This document shows, piece after piece, positions 1 to 11,232 of a stretch of DNA of 64,000 nt; the first letter of the stretch is position 1, and each line of letters opens with the position of its first letter. The translations under genes and the position numbers were made by a program. The stretch lies in contig CM055312.2 of assembly GCA_029255685.2 (NCBI GenBank), positions 24,894,203 to 24,958,202 of the forward strand, given 5' to 3'. Origin of the DNA: Silene conica. Its lineage: Eukaryota > Streptophyta > Magnoliopsida > Caryophyllales > Caryophyllaceae. The notes under the pieces are model-generated. The model saw only the letters and a program-made list of their open reading frames with translations. It was not told the origin of the DNA and made no database searches.

Positions 1-191
1 CATCCGTGGGTTAAGCTCAAGAACAAGTGAAGAAGGTGACTTCACTTGTGCCCTAAAATAGCCGAGATTATCAATGTAAGGGAGCTAATATTTCTCTTAT
101 ATCTCGACACTATTTCGTTAAGCATGCATAAGATCTTCTATTTATAAAGATAAATAATTTAGTATGACTAAATAGGTATATGAACCTAACA
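1..191 (+). repeat. 3' end of Copia 5' LTR
   Basis: The sequence ends in CCTAACA and is followed at once by a TGGTATCATAGC primer-binding site, which fixes the LTR border at 191. The LTR start is outside the window. Confidence 0.75.
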
Positions 192-193
192 AT

Positions 194-205
194 TGGTATC
201 ATAGC
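194..205 (+). other. Copia primer-binding site (tRNA-iMet type)
   Basis: TGGTATCATAGC matches the usual plant TGGTATCAGAGC site with one difference and lies two bases after the LTR end. Confidence 0.75.
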
Positions 206-1983
206 ACTCGTTGTTGCATGCTTAATCGGTTTATAGTTTTTCCGAGTTTTTGAGACTTAAAAACAAAACTATATATTTAAAGACTCATATTTTTCACTCG
301 ACATTTTGGCATGTAAGTTAAATCTGGTCCTAAAATGTTTTTAGGTTATATGATAATTTATGAGATTTAATATATTGTTCTTTATAGAGATTTAATCGTT
401 TAATATGTATTTTTATGATAAAATCGAGATTAAATGATTAAATAAGAAAGAAAATGTTTCTAGCCTTGTATTTTTCACACGACCTCACATGCTTATTTTA
501 CTTAATGTATGTAAAATTTGATACAATATGATCTTGTATAGCATGTTTTACGATTTTATTGTTAAAACAGTATAAAGAGGTAATTTTGGCCATTAATATG
601 TGATATTTCGAGTTAAATTTCGAATTATATGACCAAAATTTTTACATTATAAATATTAAAGTAATATTTTCAGAATGTTAGTGAAAATGAAAATCCAAAA
701 TTTCGAATTTTTATATTTGTTTGGATTTAATTTGTAAATGTTATACATTTTAAAGGCATTATGAACAATATTAATATAATTAAAGTGTTAATTATTATCA
801 AAATTATTTATGACTAATTTTGAATCCTAAAATGTGTTAGGATATTATTTAGAACATAAGTTGTTTATGTTTTAATTTATGCATTTTAAAGGAGTTAAAA
901 ATGCTAAAATCTCATAAAACCGGGTTAATTTCGACATAATAAGTTATTAGGGCGATTTGGCATTAAAATGAACATATTTATAACATATTATATTGCTGCG
1001 TTTTTCTTATGAATGTCATATTATATTGCATTATTTTGAATCATGTAATTATTCTAGTATGGCCTTAGTTTTAAATTGGTATTTCCCATAATGTAAGGGG
1101 TTACCGATTCGGTTGTAATTTTGTGATCTCGTATCACCCAATTGTAATTTATTTCTATTTTATAATGTATAAAGTAGACTAGAAAAGTTGTAATATTTGT
1201 AATTTCCGGAGAACCTTGAAGACGGTGCCATTCGGAAAGGAGTTCCGATCAAGACGGTGTTTGCCTCGATTTGCGTGCCTCGTCAAGATCAAGGGACCAA
1301 AGGAGTTGGTTTCCGAATTTGTACTCTTGTTATTTCTTTTCTAGGATAAGGCCATACTAGGAATTTATCGTTTGCTTTATTTGTTTTAATATGTTGCATG
1401 CATAGCTAAATCGCCATTAACATGTCATGCATATCGAGTATCGGGTCTTCAACGTATCATTTTATTATCGATAATTCACCTAATTAGTTCACTTAAAAGG
1501 AGATAGATAATAATTGATAAGATCTCTTACGTTTAAAATATTGAGACATAGCCTTACCAAAGAGTATGGACCCATGAATCCCTTCTTCACAAATATGTAG
1601 GCTCGGCTATACCGGGGTACTAAAATTGTCACGTTGGGTAAGTGGGGTAATGATGATTACACCTTGAAATTTGGTCGATCTCAACGAAAGTATTCGTAAC
1701 CGTAGTTGCAATAAGTTCGGGCTAAAGATAATTTTAAGAAAATTGTCGACCGAGAGTTCTAAGAGTAGAACCGATTAAAGGGTTAATCCACCAAATTATA
1801 CTTATACGGGTTGAATCGGCTATACCGTGCCCGGATTAGTATGGGTTTGGGTCTCGGGATTATTTACTTAATTGTGTAAGAGATCGTTAAGTAAATACTT
1901 AACTTATTTAAAATGTTTAACAAGTATTAAAATGATGAACGTTAATTTTCCTTCGTTTCCGTTTTTGTAGTTGTTTTATCGCA

Positions 1984-3633
1984 ATGGATTCATTCAACCC
2001 TATCACTATTGATTCTTGTCATAATGTTTTCGACGATATATGCAACCAAAACAACATTGATACTACTAGAGAAGTTCATTTCGGAACGGGTCCGGATGGC
2101 AGTATTAACTTCATTTCTTCTCTCCCACCTCCCAAAGGTTCATTTCTTGACACGGCTTATATAGATGAGCTAAATGAAGAAATGGACGCCTTATACTTGA
2201 AGGAAAGAGCTTATGATGAAGCTAGTGGGAGTTCTAGCAAGAAAAGTCTTGCAAAGAATAAGAAGAAGAAGAGGAAGTTAGAGAAAGGGCGATGCCACTA
2301 TTGTAGTGTCATGGGCCATTGGAGGAGGAATTGCCCCAAGTACTTACGTCATATCCAAGAAGGTCTTGTGATTCTGTTAGGTAATTCCAAATCTGAAATT
2401 TTTGTTATTGACATAAATTTTACATCCAACACATCATGGGTATTGGATACCGGATGTGGTTCTCACCTTTGTAATCGTTTGCAGGGTTTAAGAGAAGTGG
2501 AGAAGGTGGACAAGGGTGATATGGATCTCCGACTTGGAAATGGAGCTCGGGTAGCGGCCACTTCTAAAGGAACTTGCACTCTTGCCTTGACGAGTGGATA
2601 TGAGCTAAAACTTAATAATTGTTATTTTGTACCGTCTCTTTCCAAAAACATTATTTCTGTTGCAATGTTAGACATTGAGGGATATAATTTTTCCATTAAA
2701 GACAATTGTTGTGTAATTTCAAAGAATGACATGGTAGTTGGCCGTGCCAATTCTATTAATGGAATCTATGTTTTGGAAACTTCCGACTCGTCTAATAATG
2801 TCTACAACGTCAATAGCAAAAGGATTAAAACAAGTGATCCAAATGAATCATATGTTTGGCATTGTCGACTTGGTCACATAAATGAAAATCGCATTAAAAG
2901 ATTGGTAAAGACCAACATAATTAAACCATTCGAATATGAATCTTATGGTACATGCGAGGCTTGCCTTCTAGGAAAGATGACTCGTAACCCCTTTAGTGGT
3001 AAAGGGACACGAGCCAGTGAGTTATTGGGACTAATACATACGGATGTATGCGGACCACTATCAATCACCGCTAGAGGCAATTATGTCTATTTCATCACCT
3101 TCACCGATGATTTAAGTAGGTATGGGTATATCTACTTAATGAAGCATAAGAGTGAAGCTTTTACGAAATTTAAAGAATTTCAGAATGAAGTAGAGAACCA
3201 ACTCGACAGGAAGATTAAAACATTACGATCCGATCGTGGTGGAGAATATCTTAGCAATGAATTTGATTCACATCTAAAGGAGTGTGGCATTGTGTCACAA
3301 CTTTCACCTCTAGGAACACCACAACTTAATGGTGTGGCAGAAAGGAGGAATCGAACCTTACTGGATATGGTCCGATCAATGATGAGCCAAACTGATTTAC
3401 CCAATTCATTTTGGGGATTTGCGATCCTCACCGCCATCAAATCGTTGAACAATAGTCCAACGAAAGCGACCGATAAGACTCCATATGAGATGTGGAAAGG
3501 AAAGGTTCCCAACTTATCCTATATGAAGATATGGGGGTGCGATGCTTATGTCAAGTCTAAAAACGATGACAAACTCGCACCAAGATCCGAAAAATTGAGG
3601 GTATCGTGTAGAATAACCCAACAAAAAACCTAG
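1984..3633 (+). pseudogene. Copia gag-protease-integrase remnant
   Basis: This is a 549-residue open stretch from a Copia polyprotein. A lysine-rich segment leads into a gag zinc knuckle (C104, C107, H112, C117; CX2CX4HX4C). An aspartic protease motif follows (DTG at 155-157). The GAG-pre-integrase segment WHCRLGH lies near residue 293. The integrase core has the acidic triad in HTDVCGPL, RSDRGGEY and NGVAERRNR. In Copia elements these domains cut and insert the element DNA, and reverse transcriptase and RNase H normally follow; here they are absent. The element is broken. An intact Copia polyprotein is about 1300 residues, so well under half remains. Confidence 0.9.
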
Positions 3634-3688
3634 TCTTGTTTGATGTAGGTTGAAAAACAAATATGGTTCGCTTTCATAGGTAACTAGT

Positions 3689-5174
3689 TGTTGAACCATA
3701 TATTCAAATATATATATAGTATATATGTTTATGTTTTGATAATGACAAGTCTAGCTATTTATATATTATATACTCGTATGTATAATCGTGTGATAAGTGT
3801 ACAGAACATTAGTAACAAGATTTAATCAATCAAGTATAAAAGATTCAAACATGTTAGTCAATGAATTGACTAAGTCGAAGATTGATAGAAGATCACAAGC
3901 GCGCATAATGAACTAAAGTTATATTCATCAACTATAGCTTTAGTACAAGATTGATTCAAGTTATAGCTCGTAGCTATAACTCTATATTATGAAGAAATGA
4001 TCGGAATATATATGTGGTTGAGTTGAAACGTTTGTTTCCAAATTTATGTCGTGTAGAATTAGTGTTTAATTGGTATTCTATTTCTATAAATAGAATTGTT
4101 AATCTTAATAGGATTATATAAAATATCTTTAAGTTAAATAAGGAATAAATAATTGTCTTATGAGATAATTATTTATTACTAAAATTAACTAAGGATTTTT
4201 TATATGATCTTTATTGTCAAATATATATAATCTAGATAAAGTTTGTTTCGATTTTTGGAAACGTGTGATATGCCACATTACCATAAATCGTATAGGGTTT
4301 ATTTAAATAAATATTATGTATTTATTTAATGTCCTAAACAAACTAAGATTATATTATGGTAATATATTTTATTATCTTTGACATGGTTTAGGAAGTTGAT
4401 TTAATAAGGATACTAATTGTTTATTATATAAAGATCTTTCCTAAATATGAATTAGGAAATTGATTCCTTATATAATACATATAGTATATTATTAAATCTT
4501 TCCTAAATATATTAAGATTAGATTTAAGGTAGTATTACTAAAAGACTAGTATTCTAGTTTAAGTAATATTCCTAAATCATCTAGGGTTTGAATTACCTAG
4601 ATACATATTCTATATAAATAGACTACCATGATACATTAAACCACACGAAAAATACAACACATATACACGCAAATTAAGAGAGAGAGCCGTCGATCATCCA
4701 CTTCAATATTCGAGCTTTTAATTGTCATATCCGATTCAAGATTCAAGTGCTCAAGCATTGATCTTATTCATTCAAGATTGTGACACCAAGAAAACATTGA
4801 AGACTTTATCTCATTAACGTAAGATAGAACGAGTATTTAGCGGTACTCATTGTAAGACAAATATTTAACGGTATTTGTCGTAGCTAGATATTTAACGGTA
4901 TCTAGATTGAGTTGTGACTAACATCAAAGTCGCACGAGTAGGGTTGATAAAATTGTAATCCAGAGTTGGTACTAATTTTATTAATCGAGAATAGTGGACG
5001 TAGTCTCAAAGTGTGAGACTGAACCACTTCAAAAATATTGTGTCTCTCTTTATTATTTGCTCTACTCAAAGATCATCATACAACCATACACACATAGAAG
5101 AAAATTTAAAAAGAAGGCATACTCAATTCAACCCCCCCCCCTTTCTTGAGTATATTATATCATTAGACTCTTCA
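3689..5174 (+). mobile_element. Solo LTR, Copia-like
   Basis: A 1486-bp segment begins TGTTGAACC and ends CTCTTCA, with the 5-bp duplication CTAGT on both sides (3684-3688 and 5175-5179). No internal domain is present, so it is a solo LTR, the normal product of recombination between two LTRs. A TATA box lies at 4611-4620, giving plus orientation. Near the end is a C-rich run (about 5131-5141) followed by TTTCTTGAG, as seen in Copia LTRs. The Copia assignment is by this resemblance only; the boundaries are firm. Confidence 0.8.
4611..4620 (+). promoter_or_regulatory. TATA box of the solo LTR
   Basis: TATATAAATA lies in the last third of the LTR, about 560 bases before its end, as expected for the U3/R border. 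No transcription start can be assigned from sequence alone. Confidence 0.55.
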
Positions 5175-5202
5175 CTAGTTTAGAACCGTGCAAAGTTGCA
5201 CG
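5175..5202 (-). mobile_element. Helitron 3' terminus (minus strand)
   Basis: Read on the minus strand, a perfect 7-bp hairpin (CGTGCAA/TTGCACG, 5187-5202) is followed about 8 bases later by CTAG and then T. This is the Helitron 3' end pattern: hairpin, CTRR, target T. A second end of the same type is at 40393-40424. The solo LTR inserted exactly in the CTAG, so part of the terminus is duplicated at 3684. The 5' end could not be located; it should lie between 5203 and about 5990. Confidence 0.55.
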
Positions 5203-5480
5203 AGAATGTATAGACGAAGTTTTACAATTCTATATTATCATTCTAGTAATAAGAGTATATAACAATTTATGTAAGTGATGTACTTTAGATTATAATTAAA
5301 ATGTTGCCTCACTACATTAACCATAAACTAATTCAATAATGACATGCAAGATTGACCTATAAAAAGAGAAAGCTATATTATATTATTTGCCGCAATGGAT
5401 TGACCATAACAATTTATATATAGTCCCTACCAATTATTTTTTACTTTCATTTTATAAGTTTTGAGTTGTATTTTAGCTAA

Positions 5481-5563
<83 letters not shown>

Positions 5564-5997
5564 TGAGGACGGAGGGGTAACACAAATTGATGGATCACTT
5601 GAATGCCCACCCATAAGCATTTTTCACCCACACATGCAAACCTTCTCCTTGTTGACATAATTCCGTGAACACTGAGTTTTCCTAGAACCACTAGTTTTCA
5701 CCATCGCCATCGTCATTGCCATTGTCATTGCCATTGCCTTTGCCGTCAATATTATGTGTTAAAAAACTATTATCGCCAGAACAATCTCTTACAATCTCTT
5801 TGAAGAAGTAATAAACCCTACTCCTTCGTTTATTTTCCTTTTTAGTTGTGATAAGCCCTAATTATATTAGGTTAATTGTGTGTTAAATAACTCCTGTTAG
5901 TTTAAGTATATTGTGTGTTAAATAACCCCATTATTTGAGACGGTGATCCTGCTATGTCGATTTATTTCCAAATGTTAGTAGTTTAATAATTTCTAAT
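5203..5997. other. AT-rich stretch, no gene seen
   Basis: This probably holds the rest of a short Helitron and the upstream region of the En/Spm-type gene that begins near 5998. It contains a dinucleotide microsatellite and a short CCATTG/CCATCG-rich patch (about 5701-5745). Nothing else could be supported. Confidence 0.4.
5484..5557. repeat. (TA)n microsatellite, about 37 units
   Basis: Uninterrupted alternating T and A for about 74 bases. Confidence 0.95.
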
Positions 5998-6232
5998 TTA
6001 GATATAGGTAGAAAGCGAAAAAGTAGAGATGACAAAAAGACAGGTGAAGATGATTCAGGTGATAAACATAATTTGTGATTAGATACCGGGCAAAGGCGAC
6101 ATAGGGTTTCCCTAGACGCTATACAAACACGAATACCTAGTGAACTACAACGGGATCCATTAACAGGGCTGTCAGATGGTGAATATGCTGCATATTTTGC
6201 GAGTTGAATTGGTAGTTGTGTAAGAGATTTTA
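5998..6232 (+). pseudogene. En/Spm-type (Ptta/DUF8039) gene, 5' exon piece
   Basis: After an intron-like sequence ending in AG, this reads as a basic, charged segment (RKRKSRDDKKTGEDDSGD) and then LQRDPLTGLSDGEYAAYF, with at least one in-frame stop. It is the upstream part of the gene that resumes at 9998 and at 35750, interrupted first by the Mutator-like element and then by the Gypsy nest. The joining rests on matching target duplications at each insertion, not on homology of this exon, which I do not recognise by itself. It could instead be an unrelated exon that happens to flank the insertions. Confidence 0.4.
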
Positions 6233-7377
6233 CAGTCCGTTTTTCTTAAGACGGACATACCCGTCGCAAACTTGCGACGGGCCAAATACATACCATTTGC
6301 GCCAAATACGGTCAAATTTGTAGAATATGGAGCATGCAAGTGGGTGTGTTGTCATTAAGTGAGGTGACATGTTAGGGTTAAAAAATTAATAAATATTTCT
6401 CTCTGTCAAATCTCTCCCAATCACTCTTTCCATTTTCTTCAGTCTTCATTATCTCTACATTTTTTGCCATGTTATTCCCCCTTCATTCAAAAAACACATA
6501 CCACATTTATCTCCTTTTATCATCAAAATGCAAAATTCATAACATATTCATCTTCTCTAACCATAAAAAAAATAGTGACCCGAAAAACAATGACAAAGAA
6601 AACAAATGTTGATGAATAAATTTTATTTTTAATTTTGAATAAATTTCATGTTCTTATAAATGTTGATGAAGGTATGACTATTTTTTGTAAAAAAATCCGA
6701 AATTTCAGCAAGAAATCCAACTCTTTCTGGATTTATATTCATATATTTTATGGGTTTTTATTTTGGGGTTAAAAAAAGTGTGTTTATTGAGTAACAATTT
6801 CAAATATTTGGTGTTTTATGTGCTTATATGTTCTAGATTTTTGTTTTTTGGTTTGAAGTATGATTTTTTTTTAGAGGATAACATGTATGAGGTTCATATT
6901 TTTGTGGATTTTTTGGGTTCTCTGGGTTTTTTGGGTTTTTGTGGGTTTTATTGTTTTCCTAGGTGTTAGAAGTTTATAACTTCAATATGTTACCCATATA
7001 GATGGGTTCATTGCCAAAAATAGTAGTTTAATGATGGGTTCGTTTTATTTGGACATCTTTAATTTGGTTATGTTTTAGACTTATATTTTACGGGTTGTAA
7101 TATTTAGATTTCCCATTTTCGGACATGGATTCAGATGTTGCAACATCGTTATTGTTGTAAGTTTGCATATATTTTACATGCGGTTGTGATGACTTGCATT
7201 TGCTGACAAGTTGGTTTTTCTTGCATCTGCTGTGAAGTTGGTAGAAGTGTAGCCCTTTTAACCGACAATGTTTACATAATTGAAATGGTGACATGTTTTA
7301 CGTTCATTTAACTTATATTTTACGTATAAAAATTAATGAAATGTTAACAATGTTAATATTTTTCACGATATTGGTAA

Positions 7378-8340
7378 CATATTGTTCAACAATGTTCACA
7401 CTTTGACCTTCATTGGTTTGTTGATTTGTAGCATCACAAACTTGTAAAATATGTAAACATTTTCCAAATGTCGTATTAATTTAAATGTAATGAAAATTTG
7501 GCATAATGTATACATTTACTGTAGGGTAACATAAGTATTATATATGGCCACATGTAGTGTTATTTCTTTGTAACATATTCGTAATCAGCTTTAAAAAAAT
7601 GTCCACAGTTTCACCTTTATTATTTTGTTTATTTAGGAAATCACAAACTTGTAAAATATGTAAACATTTTTTGAATGTCGTATTAATATAAAATGTAATG
7701 AATGTTTTGCATAATGTATACATTTTCTATAGGACAACATAAGTGTTACAAATGGATACATGTAGTGTTGTTTCTTTGTAACATATTCGTAACCAGTTTT
7801 AAAAAAACGTCCACAGTTTGAACTCTATTGTTTTGTTGAATTTTGACATTACAAACTTGTAAAATCTGTTAACATTTTCTGAATGTCTTATTAATGTAAA
7901 TGTAATGAAAATTTGGCATAATGTATACATTTAATTTAGCGTAACATAAGTTTTATACATGGGTATATGTGGTGTTATTTCTTTGTAACATATTCGTAAC
8001 CAGCTTTAAAATATGTCCACAGTTTGACCTTTATTGTTTTGTGGATTTATCACATCACAAAATTGTAAAATATGTAAACATTTTCTGAATGTCTGATTAA
8101 TATAAAATGTAATGAATGTTTAGCATAATGTATACATTTGATGTAGGATAACATTAGTGTTAAAAATGGGTACATTTAGTGTAATTTATTTGTAACTAAC
8201 TTTAAAAAATGTCCACAGTTTAACTTTTATTGTTTTGTTGAACTGTGACATTACAAACTTGTAAAATATGTTAACATTTTCTGAATGTCGTATTAATATA
8301 AAATGTATTGAATGTTTGGCATAATGTACATTTGTTGTAG
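7378..8340. repeat. Tandem array of about 208-bp units in the MULE
   Basis: The landmark CTTGTAAAATATGTAAACAT or close variants recur at 7441, 7648, 7856, 8062 and 8258, giving periods of 207, 208, 206 and 196. Each unit also carries a TTTGTAACATATTCGTAA-like segment and a GTCCACAGTTT segment. About five diverged copies. Confidence 0.85.
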
Positions 8341-8350
8341 GATAACATAA

Positions 8351-8354
<4 letters not shown>

Positions 8355-8399
<45 letters not shown>
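8355..8399. repeat. (TA)n microsatellite
   Basis: About 45 bases of alternating T and A at the right edge of the 208-bp array. Confidence 0.95.
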
Positions 8400-8401
<2 letters not shown>

Positions 8402-8729
8402 GTACATGTTAACACCTCCCACTAACCGCCCTCATTTAAATGTGTCCTTCGCCCAGCTTTACATTGACATCGTGTGACAACAGCATTCCTCAAATGGTTA
8501 CCGATATGAGCTAACCCATTATCATCTCCGCCTACTACCGTTACCATGGTGCCCCGACACATGAACATAGGAAGTACCTTTTGACCTCAGGGGTGCCCGA
8601 CCAGTTAGCTCTCCGAGAAATACATTTTCTAATGCTGAAACCAACAGCCTGTGAGTGTTTCTTATACATCTCAAAAATATATTTCCATTTTTTTTTACTA
8701 TCGCTCTCCAAAAGTAACTCCGAATAATC

Positions 8730-9290
8730 TGTACCTGTATAATTGACAACATCACATTAAGGCAAAAAGTGGGACATAATTGAGATTACTGTTTACAAGG
8801 GGATTTGCATAACCAGTCATACGCTTATAAGTAGGTCACATTAGGACAACAAATGGACACATTAAAAAGATTGGATATATGAGCATTCAAACATGAGTGA
8901 CATTTTGAATAAAAGTGTAGACATTAAATAAATATAGAACAACCTGCACGCTTAAAAAATATGTTGCACTATAGAGCACATGATGACATTCGTATTATAA
9001 GTACAAACATTAATTTGATAACAAAAACAAATTAAATAATAATCTGTATTTGCATAATTGATAGTGTCACAATAAGGCAAAAAGTAAAGACATAATTGAG
9101 ACTATCATTAACAAAGAGATTTGCATAACTAGCCATATGCTTCTAAATAGATCACATTAAGTCAACAAATGGACACATTAAAAAGATTGGATACATGAGC
9201 ATTCAAACATGGATGACATTTTGAACTAAAGTCTAGACATTAAAAAAATATAGAATAACGTGCACGCTTAAATAATATGATATAAAACAA
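8730..9290. repeat. Two-copy tandem duplication in the MULE
   Basis: The block 8730-9042 recurs at 9043-9290. Shared landmarks include AAGGCAAAAAGT, GGACACATTAAAAAGATTGG and GAGCATTCAAACATG. The copies differ by roughly 15%. Confidence 0.75.
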
Positions 9291-9997
9291 AATATATACT
9301 ACAAAGAAAACATATACTACCAAAAATATCCATGTTCAACGTATGCTAGAAATTTAAAGTAAACATAAGATAACCATTATAACTTGCAAATTATACCATA
9401 AAGTAATGATAATATACTTGAAATACATACCTGCACATATCGTAGTTTCCGTCAAAGATTAATTGATGATTTATCCCAACATCGTCATATTCCATCTATT
9501 GTTTGATCCATTATGGCACCTTGAAGTATCAATTCCGTTAACGATTCATTTACAACCAGCATTTTCAGAATAATGGAAAAATGTTGCTTTTTGCGTTTTT
9601 AGATGATGATTATTGATATTTATAGAGAAAATGAATGTTGAAGAAGGTATTTTTAGAGAAATGAAATAATGAATATTGAAGAATTAAGGTTGAAGAATGA
9701 ATGTTGAAGATCAGCATGAATATTTTAAAAGCAAAGACACCAAATATAAAAATTTATTGCTTTGAAATTTAAGTCTAATCATTTGCATTAAACAATGAAA
9801 GAATTTAATATTACATAAAAAAATTTACAATAGAAAATTGGCAAGAAGTACACGCTGCATTTAATGCACAATGCCCATCAACTCAAGTTGTCAGCCCCAC
9901 TTATGACTCACCCGGGTACCACATGAAAAAAATACGGTATGTATTCGGCCCGTCGCAAGCTTGCGACGGATAGTGCCGTTGCAAATATGAATTTGTG

Positions 9998-10131
9998 GAG
10001 ATTTTATGCCTCTCGGTTTGCTGCGTATCAATCGTTTGAGTGAAGACCTGAGTGTCAAGCTGAAGGAGAAATAAAGGTATGTATGTTCGATAATAAATGC
10101 TTTACCTGAAATTACCTTAGTATTCTATATG
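9998..10131 (+). pseudogene. En/Spm-type gene piece between two insertions
   Basis: After the MULE duplication a short open stretch runs to about 10078, where AAAG/GTATGT looks like a 5' splice site. The intron then runs into the ATATG duplication of the outer Gypsy element (10127-10131) and continues at 35741, reaching an acceptor (TTATTAG) at about 35749. The reading frame could not be fixed because neither candidate is free of stops. Confidence 0.4.
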
Positions 10132-11232
10132 TATAACATCCCTTATTTTCGTAAACCTTATTTTAAATTAATTAAAGTATTTTTCGGATTTTATAATATT
10201 TTATTTAATTTCGTAAACTTATATTTTAGAAATATCGTGTAAATCCCGTCTTGAGATTTATTTAATCTTGAGATGTAATACAATTTCCTTGGCATTTCCC
10301 GTTCACATTTCCCGAACAACTTAAGTTAAACCCGTCTCAAAAATAAACAAAAAGAATTGTGAAAGAAGTTTCCTTTTCATTTTCCCTCACAATTCACCTT
10401 CTACCTTTTCTTCCAAGTAAACAAAGAAACAATGAACCATTTCCACCATTTTTCTTATTCTCAAGTTCACATAAATCATCATCCCGAACTCATTTCAACT
10501 CGGATCGAGGTAAGGTTTCTTCCTACGCGTTCCTCTCGTCGTCGTCGTCACATCTATCACTTTCAATTCTTAAATCGTTAAACTTGATTTCCGGGCTGTT
10601 CTTCCCTAATTCGTGAAACGTGATAGCTTTCGTTGTTTTCATGGTGTTAAGCGGTGATCGTGGTAATCCGGAAGAAGGCTTGGTGATTGTTGAAGAGGAG
10701 GTGGAGGATTCCGCTAAGTAAGGGTGACAATAATGAGAAACTCGGCATATGTCATATATTAGCATTCTTTGTGATTGGTTGTGTTTATAGTGAAATTAGT
10801 AATGTTTATGAGCTATGAGAACATTGTTGTTGTTCACAAATTGATTCCTATGTTATTTACATGGTGGAATTGATATGGGTGATGTTTAATTGTTGTTTAC
10901 ATAAGATGGGTGGAATTGGGGAAATTTAGATGTAATCACATAAGAAATGTTTGATAACATATTCATATGCCTAATTGATATGATATTTATGCTGGGATTG
11001 ATGAAATGCTGATTAGAATCATGTATAGGAAGGATTATAGAAGGATGTGCATGTTTTTAAAGGTCGATTTATGATATCGCGGGTTATAGTGCTTATCAGC
11101 CCGTCGGCCGACCGGCGGCCGACTGACCGCCTGAGAGGCCATCCTTGTATGATTGTTAATTACGCAGAAATTTGGGTATGAGGCTCCTAGCCGGCCGGCC
11201 GGCGGCCGGTGGGCCGGCTAAGGACCCCTGCC
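10132..11232 (+). repeat. Left LTR of outer Gypsy element, first part
   Basis: Matches 33108 to about 34217 of the right LTR. It is cut at the CTGCC target (11228-11232) by the tandem element. Confidence 0.85.

Larger units (their letters stand above)
1..3683 (+). mobile_element. Copia LTR retrotransposon fossil, 5' part
   Basis: The window opens inside the 5' LTR, which ends at 191. A primer-binding site follows, then a long AT-rich leader without coding (192-1983), then a gag-protease-integrase region (1984-3633). The fragment stops at 3683, where a Helitron end and a solo LTR adjoin it. No reverse transcriptase or RNase H was seen downstream, so the element is broken and incomplete. The start lies outside the window. 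Assignment to Copia rests on domain order (integrase before reverse transcriptase) and on the tRNA-iMet type primer site. Confidence 0.85.
6233..9997. mobile_element. Mutator-like element (MULE), non-autonomous
   Basis: This 3765-bp element is bounded by a perfect 9-bp duplication GAGATTTTA (6224-6232 and 9998-10006), the length typical of Mutator elements. The ends are inverted repeats: the outer 35 bases are weakly matched, and the next part (CCGTCGCAAACTTGCGACGG, then CC-AATACATACC) is strongly matched to 9940-9975 on the other strand. Each subterminal part also contains its own short hairpin. No transposase was recognised. The interior holds a roughly 208-bp tandem array, a (TA)n run and a roughly 310-bp duplication. 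A short minus-strand open stretch (8522-8755) has somewhat higher GC than its surroundings and could be a captured gene piece, but it was not recognised. Confidence 0.8.

Noticed and set aside
3180-3512. 110-codon minus-strand open frame
   Set aside because: Shadow of the Copia integrase region on the plus strand.
7378-8340. CRISPR-like array
   Set aside because: The 208-bp units are diverged throughout, without short identical repeats and unique spacers, and this is plant DNA.
10359-10616. Serine-rich 85-codon open frame
   Set aside because: Lies in the outer Gypsy LTR and is not kept as a protein in the second LTR copy at 33340-33600.
11098-11220. CpG island or contaminant because of the high GC
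   Set aside because: The same GC-rich palindromes occur in both LTRs of the outer Gypsy element, so they belong to it.
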